In this document: positions 1-10,600 of the stretch, in pieces | How the letters are laid out: each line of letters begins with the position of its first letter | How positions within the stretch are numbered: position 1 is the stretch's first letter | Source: a virus | IMG/VR virus record: IMGVR_UViG_3300034954_000162 | Location: 1 to 27,692 of that record | DNA: 27,692 bases | Reading direction: 5' to 3' (one strand) | Program-made: the position numbers and the translations under genes | Notes under the pieces: generated by a model | Told to the model about the DNA's origin: nothing | Seen by the model: the letters and a program-made list of their open reading frames with translations, nothing else | Database searches by the model: none

Positions 1-1
1 T

Positions 2-3000
2 ATTAATGGTTTCTTTGTAAGAAATGACAAGCAACTATTAGTAGTTAACAAATATTATAATAAAGCATCGGCAAAAGTAGGTTTTACTGTTAGTGAAGGC
101 ATTGTCACTCCTGAAGAGGACACCTCACTAGCAGATAACGCCAGAGGATTCTCCAATGCTTCTGCTCCTGGTGCTCATCGTCTTAGCATTAATCTAAACC
201 TCACAAAGTTTGATTATAATGCCAACACTGATAAGAATTTCATCCAGTTAGTCCAGATTAAGGACGGAACTGTAGAGAAGCAAGTAAAAGCAGCAGACTA
301 CACTCTACTAGAAGAGACTCTAGCAAGAAGAACTTATGATGAGTCTGGCGATTATGTTGTAGAAGATTTTGACTACGATGTTAGAGAGTATTACCAGAGA
401 GAAGGTAATAACGGTGTATATGCTCTCAACAATGAAACTGGTCTAGTAAACAAAGCATACTCGGCAGCAGAAGCAGAAGGCAAGATGGTCTTGTCTGTCA
501 GCTCTGGTAAAGCATATGTCAAGGGATATGAAATTATCAACAAAGAATCTAAAGTTCTTGAAGTTGATAAAGGTAGAGATACTCTATCCCGTGATAATGT
601 AACTATTAGATCTAAAGGTCTTTCTGAGTTTAACCTAACCAACGTTTATGGTGGTATTCCTCTAAACAGTGTTGGTGATGAACTAACTGGTTACCCAACA
701 GTTACCTTGAACAGTGTATTCAATGATGGTACGATTGGATTCTCTGGTCTACAACCTGATGGTTACTTCAGGGATACTGTAAGCAGAAGGTCGGAAGTAT
801 TTGGTCTAAACCAGGCTATCATGACCATTTACGTTCAGGCAATTGGTGATGTACCTACACAGACTTCACAACTTCCTGATGAACTCTTTTTCGTAACAAC
901 CAGAGGAACTGGTACTATCACTGGTAAGAGTGTCAAAGTTATTGGTAAAGCAATTGTTAATCGTCCAGAGGTTAACCCTGCTACTAATGCTCTCTTCGCT
1001 GAGATGACTATTATTGGTGATAAGGGTGTCCTAGACAAATTCATGAAAGAGTATGATACAGGAGAAGCTGACTACAGAAGATACCTGTATACTTCCCTGA
1101 CTGCCCTAGAAGCATCCGAAAACCCATATGGTACGGTTGTTGATTGGAACCCAAGTTTTACTCCTATCGTTGGTGTATCGAAACCAAAGAACTTCAGAAT
1201 GATCAGTAGAGGTACTGGTTTCAATCCTGATTCTGACATCATTATTTCGAAAGGCAGAACAGGATCTTCTACACCATATAATGCTACTTTTGGATTCTCT
1301 TATTTCAACCCAGTATTCTTTACTAGACTGACACTAGAAAGAGAAATTGTTGCTGGAACATTCTTAAACGGTAAGTATGTCTATGGTAAAGAGAGTAAAG
1401 CATATGGTGTAATCGAAAACGATTCTACATCTAACTTTAGTGGAGTTTCTACTCTTTACTTGACTACTCTTTCTGGTCAATTCATTCCTGGCGAGACAAT
1501 CATTGATGAAGAAAACAATGCCGTCAAGATTGCTAAAGAAAACACCATCTCACACTTCGTTGTTAATAAGAGAGGTAGTAACTACACTGCCGCTTCTAGT
1601 TTGATTATTAACGGAACAATCTTCGATCAGTCTAAGATTGGTGTGACTCTATATGGTGGCGCTGTCGTTAAGGTTGATGTAGAAAACAGAAGTGCCTTAC
1701 AACAAACATATGCCACACCTCCAGAAATTCTATTCACTGGTGATGAAGCTAATGCCGATAAGTCGGTTGTCACTCCAATTCTGTTCAAGGACACCGTATT
1801 AACATTCACACCTCAGAATGTGAAGTCGGTATCTTCTACATTCAATAACTACACATTTACGGCAGATGTCGATTTCTCTTCGACAGCATATGCTACCTAT
1901 CAGCAAATTAGTGACTTTACTTTCTTCGGTAACAAAGGTAGAAAGTTTATTGAGTGTAATGGTTTTGGTGCTGATCTATCTGGTGATCTAATTCAAGGTG
2001 ACATCATCCAGTTTACTGATGCTAGTAACAATGTTATCAAGAACGTTGTACAATGTGTAACTCTACCAGAGAACACAGAGAAGTCTAGAATTTACTTTGA
2101 TTATGCTTTGCCTGATGATGTAACTAATGCCACTATTGTAAGATTACGTCCCAGACTTTCTAACGGTGCTGCTACTCTTGTATATCCAACTGGTAGTAAG
2201 CAAGTAGCATCTCTTGTTAGTGATTCTGCTAACACCAAGTTTAAGTATCATGTAAGAAAAGACTTTGTTACTGATCTATCTGCTAGTGGTGGCAACCTAA
2301 CGTTCACCGCTCAACTACCTGTTGGTACACAAAAGTTTGTTAGCTTCAGTGAACAGCAGTTCCTCGTTACTGTATTGGATAAAGGTTCTTCGACTCTTAT
2401 CGAAAATGGTGATATAGTTTATATCGATCCAAGATACATCGAAGTAGAAGATTCAGTAATTACTGCTAGCAGTGTTACCGCTGGTGCTTTGAGAATTAAA
2501 AATCTCCCTTCAGGTTACTTCGGTAATATCATCGATGGTAACTATCCAAAGCTTAAATTGACTGCTACTGTAGAAATTGACAAAGCACGTCCTAGACTCA
2601 AGACTGCTATTAGAAACAAGCGTGTCACTATTGTATCTTCGGGTGACCGTGTAATTCCTATTAGAGGTCAAGACTACGATTCCGATGTCATTGAAACCTT
2701 CTCTTATTCTGACGTATTCAAACTTAAGTATGTCTATGAAGGAACTACTACCAACCCACCTGTAGTTGATACTGCTGGTAACCTAGTTAGTGGTACTGAC
2801 GTAACTTACAAGTATAAGTTTGACAATGGACAGAGAGACACCTACTATGATGTTTCTAGAATTGTATTGAAGCCTGGTTTCGATGCTCCTACTGGTCAAC
2901 TAGTTGTAGCGTTCGACTTCTTCGAACATTCTCAAGGCGACTTCTGTACTGTTGACTCTTATCTCCATGAAGCAGGTGTCCTACCTGATGAGATTCCTCT

Positions 3001-6000
3001 ATTCAACTCTACTGTTAATGGCGTCATCTCTCTTAGAGATTCTATTGACTTCAGACCAAAGGTTGATGGTAACACTACCATTACTGGTTTCCAAGATCAA
3101 TCTATTGTTGAAAGATTCGACACTAGCGATTACATCACTTTCCTAGGCACAGGTGGTATCCCAACAGGAACTCCTGCCCCTGACGAGAATCTATCTTATA
3201 CTGTCTCCTTTAGCGAGAAGCAATATCTAGATCGTATTGATGGTCTGTTCCTCACCAAGAAGGGAGAGTTTATCATCAAAGAAGGTAATGCTTCGCTCAA
3301 CCCATCTAAACCAGAACCAGTAGATGATGCTGTTTCTCTCTGCTATCTCCATATCCCTGCTTACACCAACAACAGTAAGGATGTAAGAATTGTTCCTGTG
3401 GATAACAAGCGTTATACCATGAAGGACATTGGTAAACTAGAGAAGAGAATTGAGCGTCTTGAGTATTACACCACTCTAAGCATCCTTGAGCAGCAAGCAC
3501 TAAACATGCAGGTCAAGGACGAGATTGGTCTAGACAGATTCAAGTCTGGTTTCCTCGTAGATAACTTCGAGGCACATAGAACTGGTAACCTCAAGTCTGA
3601 TGACTATCGTTGTGCTATCGACACTCAACAGTCTGTCCTGAGAGCACAATCCAAAGAAGATAGTTTCGCCCTTAGAGAAATCAACACTAGAGATGACCAG
3701 AGAGCAGTTTCTGGTTATGTTATCAATGATGGTGTTGTTACGCTGCCATTCGGACAGGTAGAACTACTAGGTAACAAGAATGCTACCAAGACAATCAATC
3801 CGAACCCATTTGTTGTTATCCAATATGTTGGTGAAGGCGTAATCACTCCACAGCAAGACTCTTGGTATGACCAGGGTGTTGCTCCTTTGGTTGTTGATTC
3901 TAACACCAAACTCAACTCGATCTTCCTAGCGAAAGACGTTGTAGCAGATGCTTATTCGAGCATCTACAATTCATTCATTGTTAACTGGTGTGGTACTGAC
4001 TCTGGTCTACTGCCAATCGAATCTCTCGCTAACATCAATAGTGAAGACATTGAGTCTACAGTTCAGTCTGCCAACATTGCTAGTTCTTCTAATGTAAGTC
4101 CACAAAACAATGAAGTAGGTAAAGGTATTGCTACCAAGACTGTTGGTGGTAAGCAAGTTGCTTCTTCCCTCCAGTTCTTTGCTAGATCAATTCCAGTCAA
4201 GTTTGTAATGAACAGACTGAAGCCTGACACCAAAGTATATGTCTACATGGAAGGACGTGACGTAGGTCGTTGGGTTATTCCTGATAGTCGTTTTAGTGGC
4301 GAGGCAGGCAACTCCTTGTCTACATTCGGTGCTCCATTGATTACAGATGGCAATGGTAACCTTTCTGGTATTATCTTGATTCCTGCTGGTCTTCCTCCTG
4401 TATCTAATACCAGATGGACTGGTAATGTAGATACTGTAGATTACGATCAAACAGGAGAAGAAATCAGATTCACTACAGGAACAAAGACTATTAGATTTAC
4501 ATCTGCTTCTGATGATTCTGACAAGGCAGAAGTTGATACTTACGCTGAAGTCAAGTTCTATGCTTCTGGTACAACTCCTTCTAATCCACCAAGCATTACA
4601 TCTACTGCTACATCATTCTTCAAAGCAAATGAAGGTGTACAGTTGGTTGACAGCAACACTGATAATCCAGTTAAACCAAATCCACTTGCTCAGACATTCA
4701 AGATTGAAAACTTTGAAAGTGGTTTGATGGCAACTGGTGTCGATCTCTTCTTCAATAAGAAGAGTGAAACTATTCCTGTTAGAGCATATCTAACAGATGT
4801 TGCTGCTGGCAAACCAGGCAAGAACATTGTCCCTGGTACACAAGTATCACTAACTCCAGAAACATATCTAAGAGTTTATGTAACTGGTGAAAGTGAAACT
4901 GTTACTGTCAGTCTTGACGAGTTTGTAACTGGTAAGACCTCTAATGCTTCTGGTCCTATCGCTAAAGTATTTGACTCCAACCTAGTGAGAGTTGGTGATG
5001 ACACCAGCAACACATTCCAAATGAACAAAGAACAAGTCTACACTCTTGTTCTAAGCAACCACAATGGAACATCATTCGTAGCAAACGAGTCTCTATCTAT
5101 TCCTTCTGTCACTGCTTACAATGCCAGAAACAATACCACTCTTGGAGTGTTTATCGCTAAAGATTCTGGTAAGGTTACTGACCTGAAAGTTAGTGCTGTT
5201 GGTGAAAACTACGAGAGTGCTTCGATTGTTATTGAAAGTCCTCAACTCCCTGGAGGATCGTCAGCAACAGGTTCAATTGCTGTCTCGGATGGAAAGGTAT
5301 ATAACTGTGATGTTTCGCTTTCTGGAAGGGGATATACAGAACCTCCATCGGTTGTTGTAAAGGGTGTTGGTCTCGGTGCTGCTGGCGCTGTGATCGAATC
5401 TGTAATTGAAATTGACACTCCTGCTGTAAGAATGGGTGTTGCTATCGACTATGATGGTGTAACAGCATCTACCACTCCAACCAGATTCAACTTCAAGCAT
5501 CCTGTATACCTACAAAACAATACTGAGTATGCTCTTGCTATTGAGACTGACTCGATTGAATATGAACTATGGGCATCGAAGTTGGGAGAGATTGAAATTT
5601 CTACCAGCAATGTTGTTACTACACAACCTCTACTTGGTTCTGTTTATAAGTCTCAGAATACCGATAACTGGACTGAAGATCTTTTCGAAGATATCAAGTT
5701 TACTTTATATCGTGCCGAGTTTGATACTACAGGTGGCGAGATTGAAGTTTCTAACGAGAATCTAGGTTACGAGAAACTAGCAGTTTCTCCTTTCGAAACC
5801 AGTGTAAGATCTGCTACTAATGCCACATCTACACTATTCAAGAACAACAACTCTATTGTTAAGGTTTACCATAGAGATAATGGTTTCGAAGATACTGGCA
5901 ACTCTTACGTATTCTTCCAAGAAGCAGAAGACGTTGGTGGCATCTCTGGTGTTACCTTGAACCAGAGACTATACAAAGTTTCTAACTCTGGTGTTGACTT

Positions 6001-7441
6001 CTATAACATCACCAGTCCAAACGGTGCTGGTTCTAGCATCATTGGTGGTGGTAAGTCTGTTCTTGCTTCTTACAATAGAAAGTTTGAGCGTCTCTATGCT
6101 CAAGTTCCTTACCTACAATTAGATGGAACAAAGATCGAATCCTTTGTTGCTACTACTGATGTAGTTCCTGTTGATTCTAATACTAAGAACTATGTTTCTT
6201 ATTCTTTCGTTGACTACGAGAAGACATTCCTTGGAGAAGAGCACTTCTTCACCAACCAGAAGGTAGTTGCTTCTAGAATCAACCAGACTATGAATGGTCT
6301 AGGTCATTCACTTAAGTATAAGTTTAAATTGACCACAACAAATCCTGCTCTATCTCCTGTCATTGATCTACGTACTGCCACTGTTAAGACAGCATCGAAT
6401 AGAATTGAAAATGCCACAGGATATGAAGATAGATATGGTAAGAGAGATCAAGTCGTTAGATTCCAACCTCTGTATAACCTAGCAATTGCTGTAACAGGAG
6501 CAAACTCTAGTCAAGTTGCTGAGAATCTTTCTTTGGTTGGTCAAACTTCTAAAGCAGAAGGTCTCATCACTGCTTATGCTAATGGTGATGCCACTATCAG
6601 ACTAAGAACTGTCACTCCTTTCCAGCAAGGTGAATCTCTAACTCTAGTTAACACAGATGGAGCAGAAGTTTCTAACGTAGGTATTACCATCACGAACATT
6701 GCTGAGATTGATTTCAACTTCAGTGTTGGTTCTAACGTCATTGCTTACTCACCTACTGATGCTGATGTAAGTTATGCCAATAAGATCAATGGTAAAGTCA
6801 TTCTCTGGGATGCTGAAGATAAGATTCTAATTGTAGAGAACTCTTATCAACCTATTAATAACAACTACACTGCCAAGACAGCAGATAGTGAAGCGTACAC
6901 CAGAAACCAAGACGACAGTGCTCAGCAACCTGACATCTTTAGAGTCGGTGATGTAGTTCAGTCAACTGGAGATGATACTCCTTTGTTTATCGAAATCGAT
7001 TCGATTGAATATACCACTGGTGTTGACTACGTTCCAGAAACAGACGCTGTTAATAGTTCTTCCCTTGCTAAGTACGTTACCAAGGAAGTCTTTATCGATA
7101 ATGCTGGTTCTGCTATTGATGTGAGATCTACAATGAATCTCACAAGTGTTGAGAATGTTAAGATTTACTATAAACTTAGAGAATCTTCTAGTTCAGCAAA
7201 CTTCGATGATATCAATTGGGTTCCCTTCAATGTTGACGGCAACCCAGATGTAAATAATCTTGCTACTCCTGCCAACTCTATTTCTGGTCAGTTTGAGAAG
7301 CAAACGGATTATCAAGAACTGACTTTCAGTGCTTCTAATCTTCCAGAATTTACATCTTTTGCTATCAAGATTATCATGAAGACGGACAATCCTTCTTACG
7401 TGCCTAAGATCCAAGACATAAGAGCTGTAGCATCATACTAA
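2..7441 (+). CDS. DUF4815-type virion structural protein of T4-like cyanophage (5' truncated)
   Basis: The reading frame is open from base 2, without needing the first internal ATG at 485, and ends at TAA 7439-7441, so the window holds about 2,479 residues of a longer protein. I recognise features of the DUF4815 family of cyanophage structural proteins. These are an early SSGKAYVKGYEI stretch (from about nt 500), a helical KLEKRIERLEYYTTLSILEQ segment that looks like coiled coil (about nt 3430-3500), an LDRFKSGFLVDNF motif just after it, and NPLAQTF followed by VDLFFNKKSETIPVRAYL (nt 4670-4790). The rest is beta-rich, including GY-x2-PP-type modules near nt 5160-5400. No signal peptide or membrane segment is visible. 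The family is a known virion component but its exact place (baseplate or fibre attachment) is unclear to me. It overlaps the next gene by one base, suggesting coupled translation. The family call is fairly sure; the role is inferred. Confidence 0.85.
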   Translation: MNGFFVRNDKQLLVVNKYYNKASAKVGFTVSEGIVTPEEDTSLADNARGFSNASAPGAHRLSINLNLTKFDYNANTDKNFIQLVQIKDGTVEKQVKAADYTLLEETLARRTYDESGDYVVEDFDYDVREYYQREGNNGVYALNNETGLVNKAYSAAEAEGKMVLSVSSGKAYVKGYEIINKESKVLEVDKGRDTLSRDNVTIRSKGLSEFNLTNVYGGIPLNSVGDELTGYPTVTLNSVFNDGTIGFSGLQPDGYFRDTVSRRSEVFGLNQAIMTIYVQAIGDVPTQTSQLPDELFFVTTRGTGTITGKSVKVIGKAIVNRPEVNPATNALFAEMTIIGDKGVLDKFMKEYDTGEADYRRYLYTSLTALEASENPYGTVVDWNPSFTPIVGVSKPKNFRMISRGTGFNPDSDIIISKGRTGSSTPYNATFGFSYFNPVFFTRLTLEREIVAGTFLNGKYVYGKESKAYGVIENDSTSNFSGVSTLYLTTLSGQFIPGETIIDEENNAVKIAKENTISHFVVNKRGSNYTAASSLIINGTIFDQSKIGVTLYGGAVVKVDVENRSALQQTYATPPEILFTGDEANADKSVVTPILFKDTVLTFTPQNVKSVSSTFNNYTFTADVDFSSTAYATYQQISDFTFFGNKGRKFIECNGFGADLSGDLIQGDIIQFTDASNNVIKNVVQCVTLPENTEKSRIYFDYALPDDVTNATIVRLRPRLSNGAATLVYPTGSKQVASLVSDSANTKFKYHVRKDFVTDLSASGGNLTFTAQLPVGTQKFVSFSEQQFLVTVLDKGSSTLIENGDIVYIDPRYIEVEDSVITASSVTAGALRIKNLPSGYFGNIIDGNYPKLKLTATVEIDKARPRLKTAIRNKRVTIVSSGDRVIPIRGQDYDSDVIETFSYSDVFKLKYVYEGTTTNPPVVDTAGNLVSGTDVTYKYKFDNGQRDTYYDVSRIVLKPGFDAPTGQLVVAFDFFEHSQGDFCTVDSYLHEAGVLPDEIPLFNSTVNGVISLRDSIDFRPKVDGNTTITGFQDQSIVERFDTSDYITFLGTGGIPTGTPAPDENLSYTVSFSEKQYLDRIDGLFLTKKGEFIIKEGNASLNPSKPEPVDDAVSLCYLHIPAYTNNSKDVRIVPVDNKRYTMKDIGKLEKRIERLEYYTTLSILEQQALNMQVKDEIGLDRFKSGFLVDNFEAHRTGNLKSDDYRCAIDTQQSVLRAQSKEDSFALREINTRDDQRAVSGYVINDGVVTLPFGQVELLGNKNATKTINPNPFVVIQYVGEGVITPQQDSWYDQGVAPLVVDSNTKLNSIFLAKDVVADAYSSIYNSFIVNWCGTDSGLLPIESLANINSEDIESTVQSANIASSSNVSPQNNEVGKGIATKTVGGKQVASSLQFFARSIPVKFVMNRLKPDTKVYVYMEGRDVGRWVIPDSRFSGEAGNSLSTFGAPLITDGNGNLSGIILIPAGLPPVSNTRWTGNVDTVDYDQTGEEIRFTTGTKTIRFTSASDDSDKAEVDTYAEVKFYASGTTPSNPPSITSTATSFFKANEGVQLVDSNTDNPVKPNPLAQTFKIENFESGLMATGVDLFFNKKSETIPVRAYLTDVAAGKPGKNIVPGTQVSLTPETYLRVYVTGESETVTVSLDEFVTGKTSNASGPIAKVFDSNLVRVGDDTSNTFQMNKEQVYTLVLSNHNGTSFVANESLSIPSVTAYNARNNTTLGVFIAKDSGKVTDLKVSAVGENYESASIVIESPQLPGGSSATGSIAVSDGKVYNCDVSLSGRGYTEPPSVVVKGVGLGAAGAVIESVIEIDTPAVRMGVAIDYDGVTASTTPTRFNFKHPVYLQNNTEYALAIETDSIEYELWASKLGEIEISTSNVVTTQPLLGSVYKSQNTDNWTEDLFEDIKFTLYRAEFDTTGGEIEVSNENLGYEKLAVSPFETSVRSATNATSTLFKNNNSIVKVYHRDNGFEDTGNSYVFFQEAEDVGGISGVTLNQRLYKVSNSGVDFYNITSPNGAGSSIIGGGKSVLASYNRKFERLYAQVPYLQLDGTKIESFVATTDVVPVDSNTKNYVSYSFVDYEKTFLGEEHFFTNQKVVASRINQTMNGLGHSLKYKFKLTTTNPALSPVIDLRTATVKTASNRIENATGYEDRYGKRDQVVRFQPLYNLAIAVTGANSSQVAENLSLVGQTSKAEGLITAYANGDATIRLRTVTPFQQGESLTLVNTDGAEVSNVGITITNIAEIDFNFSVGSNVIAYSPTDADVSYANKINGKVILWDAEDKILIVENSYQPINNNYTAKTADSEAYTRNQDDSAQQPDIFRVGDVVQSTGDDTPLFIEIDSIEYTTGVDYVPETDAVNSSSLAKYVTKEVFIDNAGSAIDVRSTMNLTSVENVKIYYKLRESSSSANFDDINWVPFNVDGNPDVNNLATPANSISGQFEKQTDYQELTFSASNLPEFTSFAIKIIMKTDNPSYVPKIQDIRAVASY

Positions 7442-7641
7442 TGAGATATTTGAAAGTAGAAGGTCACGAAAATCTTTATCGTGACACGAACACGGGAGCG
7501 ATCATCAACACTGATAAACCCGCTCCCAGAAACTTTTCTCAGACATTTAACGGTGCCCTCCAAGATATAAATAGCTTGAAGGAAGAAATATCTGAAATCA
7601 AACAACTATTACGAGAGATAGTAAACAATGTCAGTTCTTAG
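7441..7641 (+). CDS. Small structural or adaptor-like protein with coiled-coil C-terminus
   Basis: This 66-residue ORF starts at ATG 7441, sharing its A with the stop of the DUF4815 gene (TAATG), and overlaps the next gene by 14 bases. The N-terminal half (MRYLKVEGHENLYRDTNTGA) resembles a short conserved protein that I associate with T4-like cyanophage tail clusters. The C-terminal half (residues about 40-62, INSLKEEISEIKQLLREIV) has hydrophobic residues at heptad spacing and should form a coiled coil. A short coiled-coil protein wedged between two large virion genes would suit an adaptor, trimerisation or chaperone role, but that is inference. Conservation of the overlaps on both sides argues that it is real. 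The last third of the gene also carries a late-promoter match for the next gene. Confidence 0.75.
   Translation: MRYLKVEGHENLYRDTNTGAIINTDKPAPRNFSQTFNGALQDINSLKEEISEIKQLLREIVNNVSS
7566..7573 (+). promoter_or_regulatory. Candidate T4-type late promoter upstream of the 1,311-residue fibre gene
   Basis: The octamer TATAAATA matches the T4 late promoter consensus read by the gp55 sigma factor. It sits inside the 66-residue gene, with 54 bases between its end and the ATG at 7628. The only other exact + strand copy I found (23604) lies at almost the same distance before another gene. It is read there as ATA-AAT-AGC, which uses the otherwise uncommon Ile codon ATA. Confidence 0.6.
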
Positions 7642-10600
7642 ACAAGTAGCGAAAACAGATACCTTTGAGAAACAAAGGCAAGTCATCAATGACATTGCAT
7701 CGGATTTGTTTAGCATCGGAGCGGGCGGTAGTGACCTGTCTACTGGTAATCTAAAACTTGGCGATGGTACTAAAGATGCTCCATCGTTATCCTTCCTAAG
7801 TCAAGGAACTCTAGGTCTGTTTAGACCAGAGCAAAACAACATGACTTTTGTGGCAGACACAAAAAGAATTTTTGCTTATGATGCTTCTGCTGCTTATTTC
7901 TATAGAAACTTCATTCTCCAGAAGAATGAACTAATTACAGAGGGACTGGAGATCCAGGCAGCTGGTCAAAACTATGACCCTGGTAGTTACGAAAATATTA
8001 GTGTATTTGGCGGCACTGGTGCCTCTGGTGAAGTTGCTCTTACTATCGTTGCTTACAGCGGTACTGTAACCAATTCTGGTAGTGGATATTCATATCCATC
8101 CACTGGAGGTCTAGGTGGCGGTGGTAGTGAAGTTTTTAATAGTGTAGAATTTACAACCAGCGGAAGTGGCACTGGCGCTAAGGGTAATGTAACCCACGCT
8201 AATGGTAGTCTTACTGAAGTAGAATTTACAGACTTTGGTTCGGGATATGCCATCGGTGATACGTTGGGTATGCCCCCCGATGTTGTTAGTGTAACTGCTA
8301 CAACAACTACAGACTCTGCTGATATTACACTTGCCGACACTACTGGCATTTACGAAGGTTGGGAAATCATTGTAGTAAATACATCTGGTGGTGGTAGTCT
8401 AGAGACACCTACAGATGCTTTGTCTGGAGCAGCGTTACCGATTAAGGTTCAGTCCTTATCGGCAATGAACACAACTGATCTTACAACTAATACAGTTGGT
8501 CTTACTGATGGTACTATTACCGTAACGTTTAGAGCACCTTGGGATAACGTAAATGGTAGTGGATTCCAATATACTATTGATAAAGTTGGTGTTGCTAACT
8601 CTGTATCAGTAGATAATTCTGGTAATGGATATACAGTTGGCGATGTTCTGACTATCAACGCTTTAGATCTTACTCAACCTATTGATCTAACTGTATCTAC
8701 TATTGGAGTTCAGCAATTAACATTTGCTTCTGCTGTATCTGGTGCTGTTGTTGGTGCTTCTGTTGAAGCAACAGATCCTAACAGTGGTGGCGGTCCAGGC
8801 GGCGGAGGCGGCGGCGGTGGCGGTATTGGAGGTGGCGGTGGCGGCACCGATCCAAACGTCGGTACAATTATTGAAGTAAACAGCTCTACAGATTTTGTTG
8901 TTAGATGGACAACAGGTAACGCTTCTTCTGGTTACGAACTTGCTATCAATGGATCTGGTAATGATGTTATTGACACTGTAGAAGAAAGAAACAGATTTGG
9001 TATTGACTTAGATGACGGCAATGGCGAACAGCTATATCCTGATCTGACGTTCTTCAAGAATAATAGATATAGATTTGATATCACCAACGTCGGTAGTTCT
9101 CACCCATTGAGATTGAGTATCCACCCAGATGGTATTCATAATGTAGTTTCACAAACTATTTCACTTAGTGACTCTTCACTGATTCTGACTGTACCAAGTG
9201 TTGCTGGCATCTTGGTTGGTATGTCAGTAGCTTCAAATAATGATGATATCAGTCAAACTGGTCAGATTACAGGTGCTACGGTTGTTAGTGTGGATCCTGT
9301 TGGTAATACAGTAACCGTTGACAATCTACCAAATGCTTCTGGAACATCTATTGTAGAATTTACAGGTGTTCAATATTCGGGAAGTGAATATGATGCTGCC
9401 GAAGATGATAGCAACTACGTTGTAATTGCCCCTACAGATGAAACTCCAGCAACTCTGTATTACTATTGTGAGAACCATCCAGACATGGCTGGTAACAATG
9501 GTAATGAAGCAGAGATTACTATCAACTACAATAACCCTAAGGTATTTGGTACTGGACTGGAGATTCTAGTTACAGATGTTCAAACAACTGACACCGTTAA
9601 GGGTGATGTTTCTAATGGTAACTTCGAGGTTCAGCAAATTACTGGAACCACTGTTACTGTAGAAGATATTACAACAACCAATATTACATCAACTCTTTCT
9701 ACAACTGATAGGATCAAAACACCTATTCTTTCATTGGAACAGAATAGTGATGGTACTGATCTAACAACAATTACTGCTATTGCTGGCGCTATTGATCTTG
9801 GCGGCACTTCATTTAAGATTGGTGATAAGTTCACTGTTACTGGAGATACAGGAACTATTAATACTGATGGTATTATCAAAACCACCAATCAGTTGAATGT
9901 CAATGACTTCATCAAGATCACTGATAATAACATTGAGTCTACACTCAACAATAATATTTTCCTGACTCCAGCACCAAATAAAATTGTCAAGGTTGATGCT
10001 GTAACTGCTCTCTGTGTACCTGCTGGTGTAACAAGTCAAAGACCTACATCTGCTAATGTACAGAATGGTTCAATCAGATTTAACAGTGAGACTAATCAGT
10101 ATGAAGGTTACAGTGATCTATCTGGATCTGGTATTTGGTCTTCTCTAGGTGGTGTTCGTGACGTTGATGGTAATACCTTTATTACTGCTGAAGCATTTGT
10201 TGGTGCTAATGACAACACCCTATACTTCTACACCGACGACAATAACGCTGCCAGACTCAACAGCACTTATCTAGATTTCTGGAATACCAAGAAGATTAGA
10301 TCTGCTAACACTACGGCACCATCTTATTTCAATTATGCTTCAAACATTCCACTGACAGTGGGACAGTATGTGAAGTATAGAAACAATATTTACGAGGTTA
10401 CTGGCGCTGGTACATCTGGTACATCTGGTAACGAACCAACTCATACCACAGGAGCACAACCTAACGGTAGTGCTGAACTGACATGGCATTCCTTGGCAGT
10501 AGGACCACTGACGTTTGAAGAAATTGAGGAGATTAGAATTGCTCCTGTCGGTGGTACAGCACTATCCATCAATGGCGACCTAAGACTTGAGAACGCCAGA

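Noticed and set aside
7241-7260. GTAAATAA-type late-promoter-like matches inside genes (also about 8346 and 25186)
   Set aside because: They deviate from the consensus and are not at a sensible distance before a gene start.
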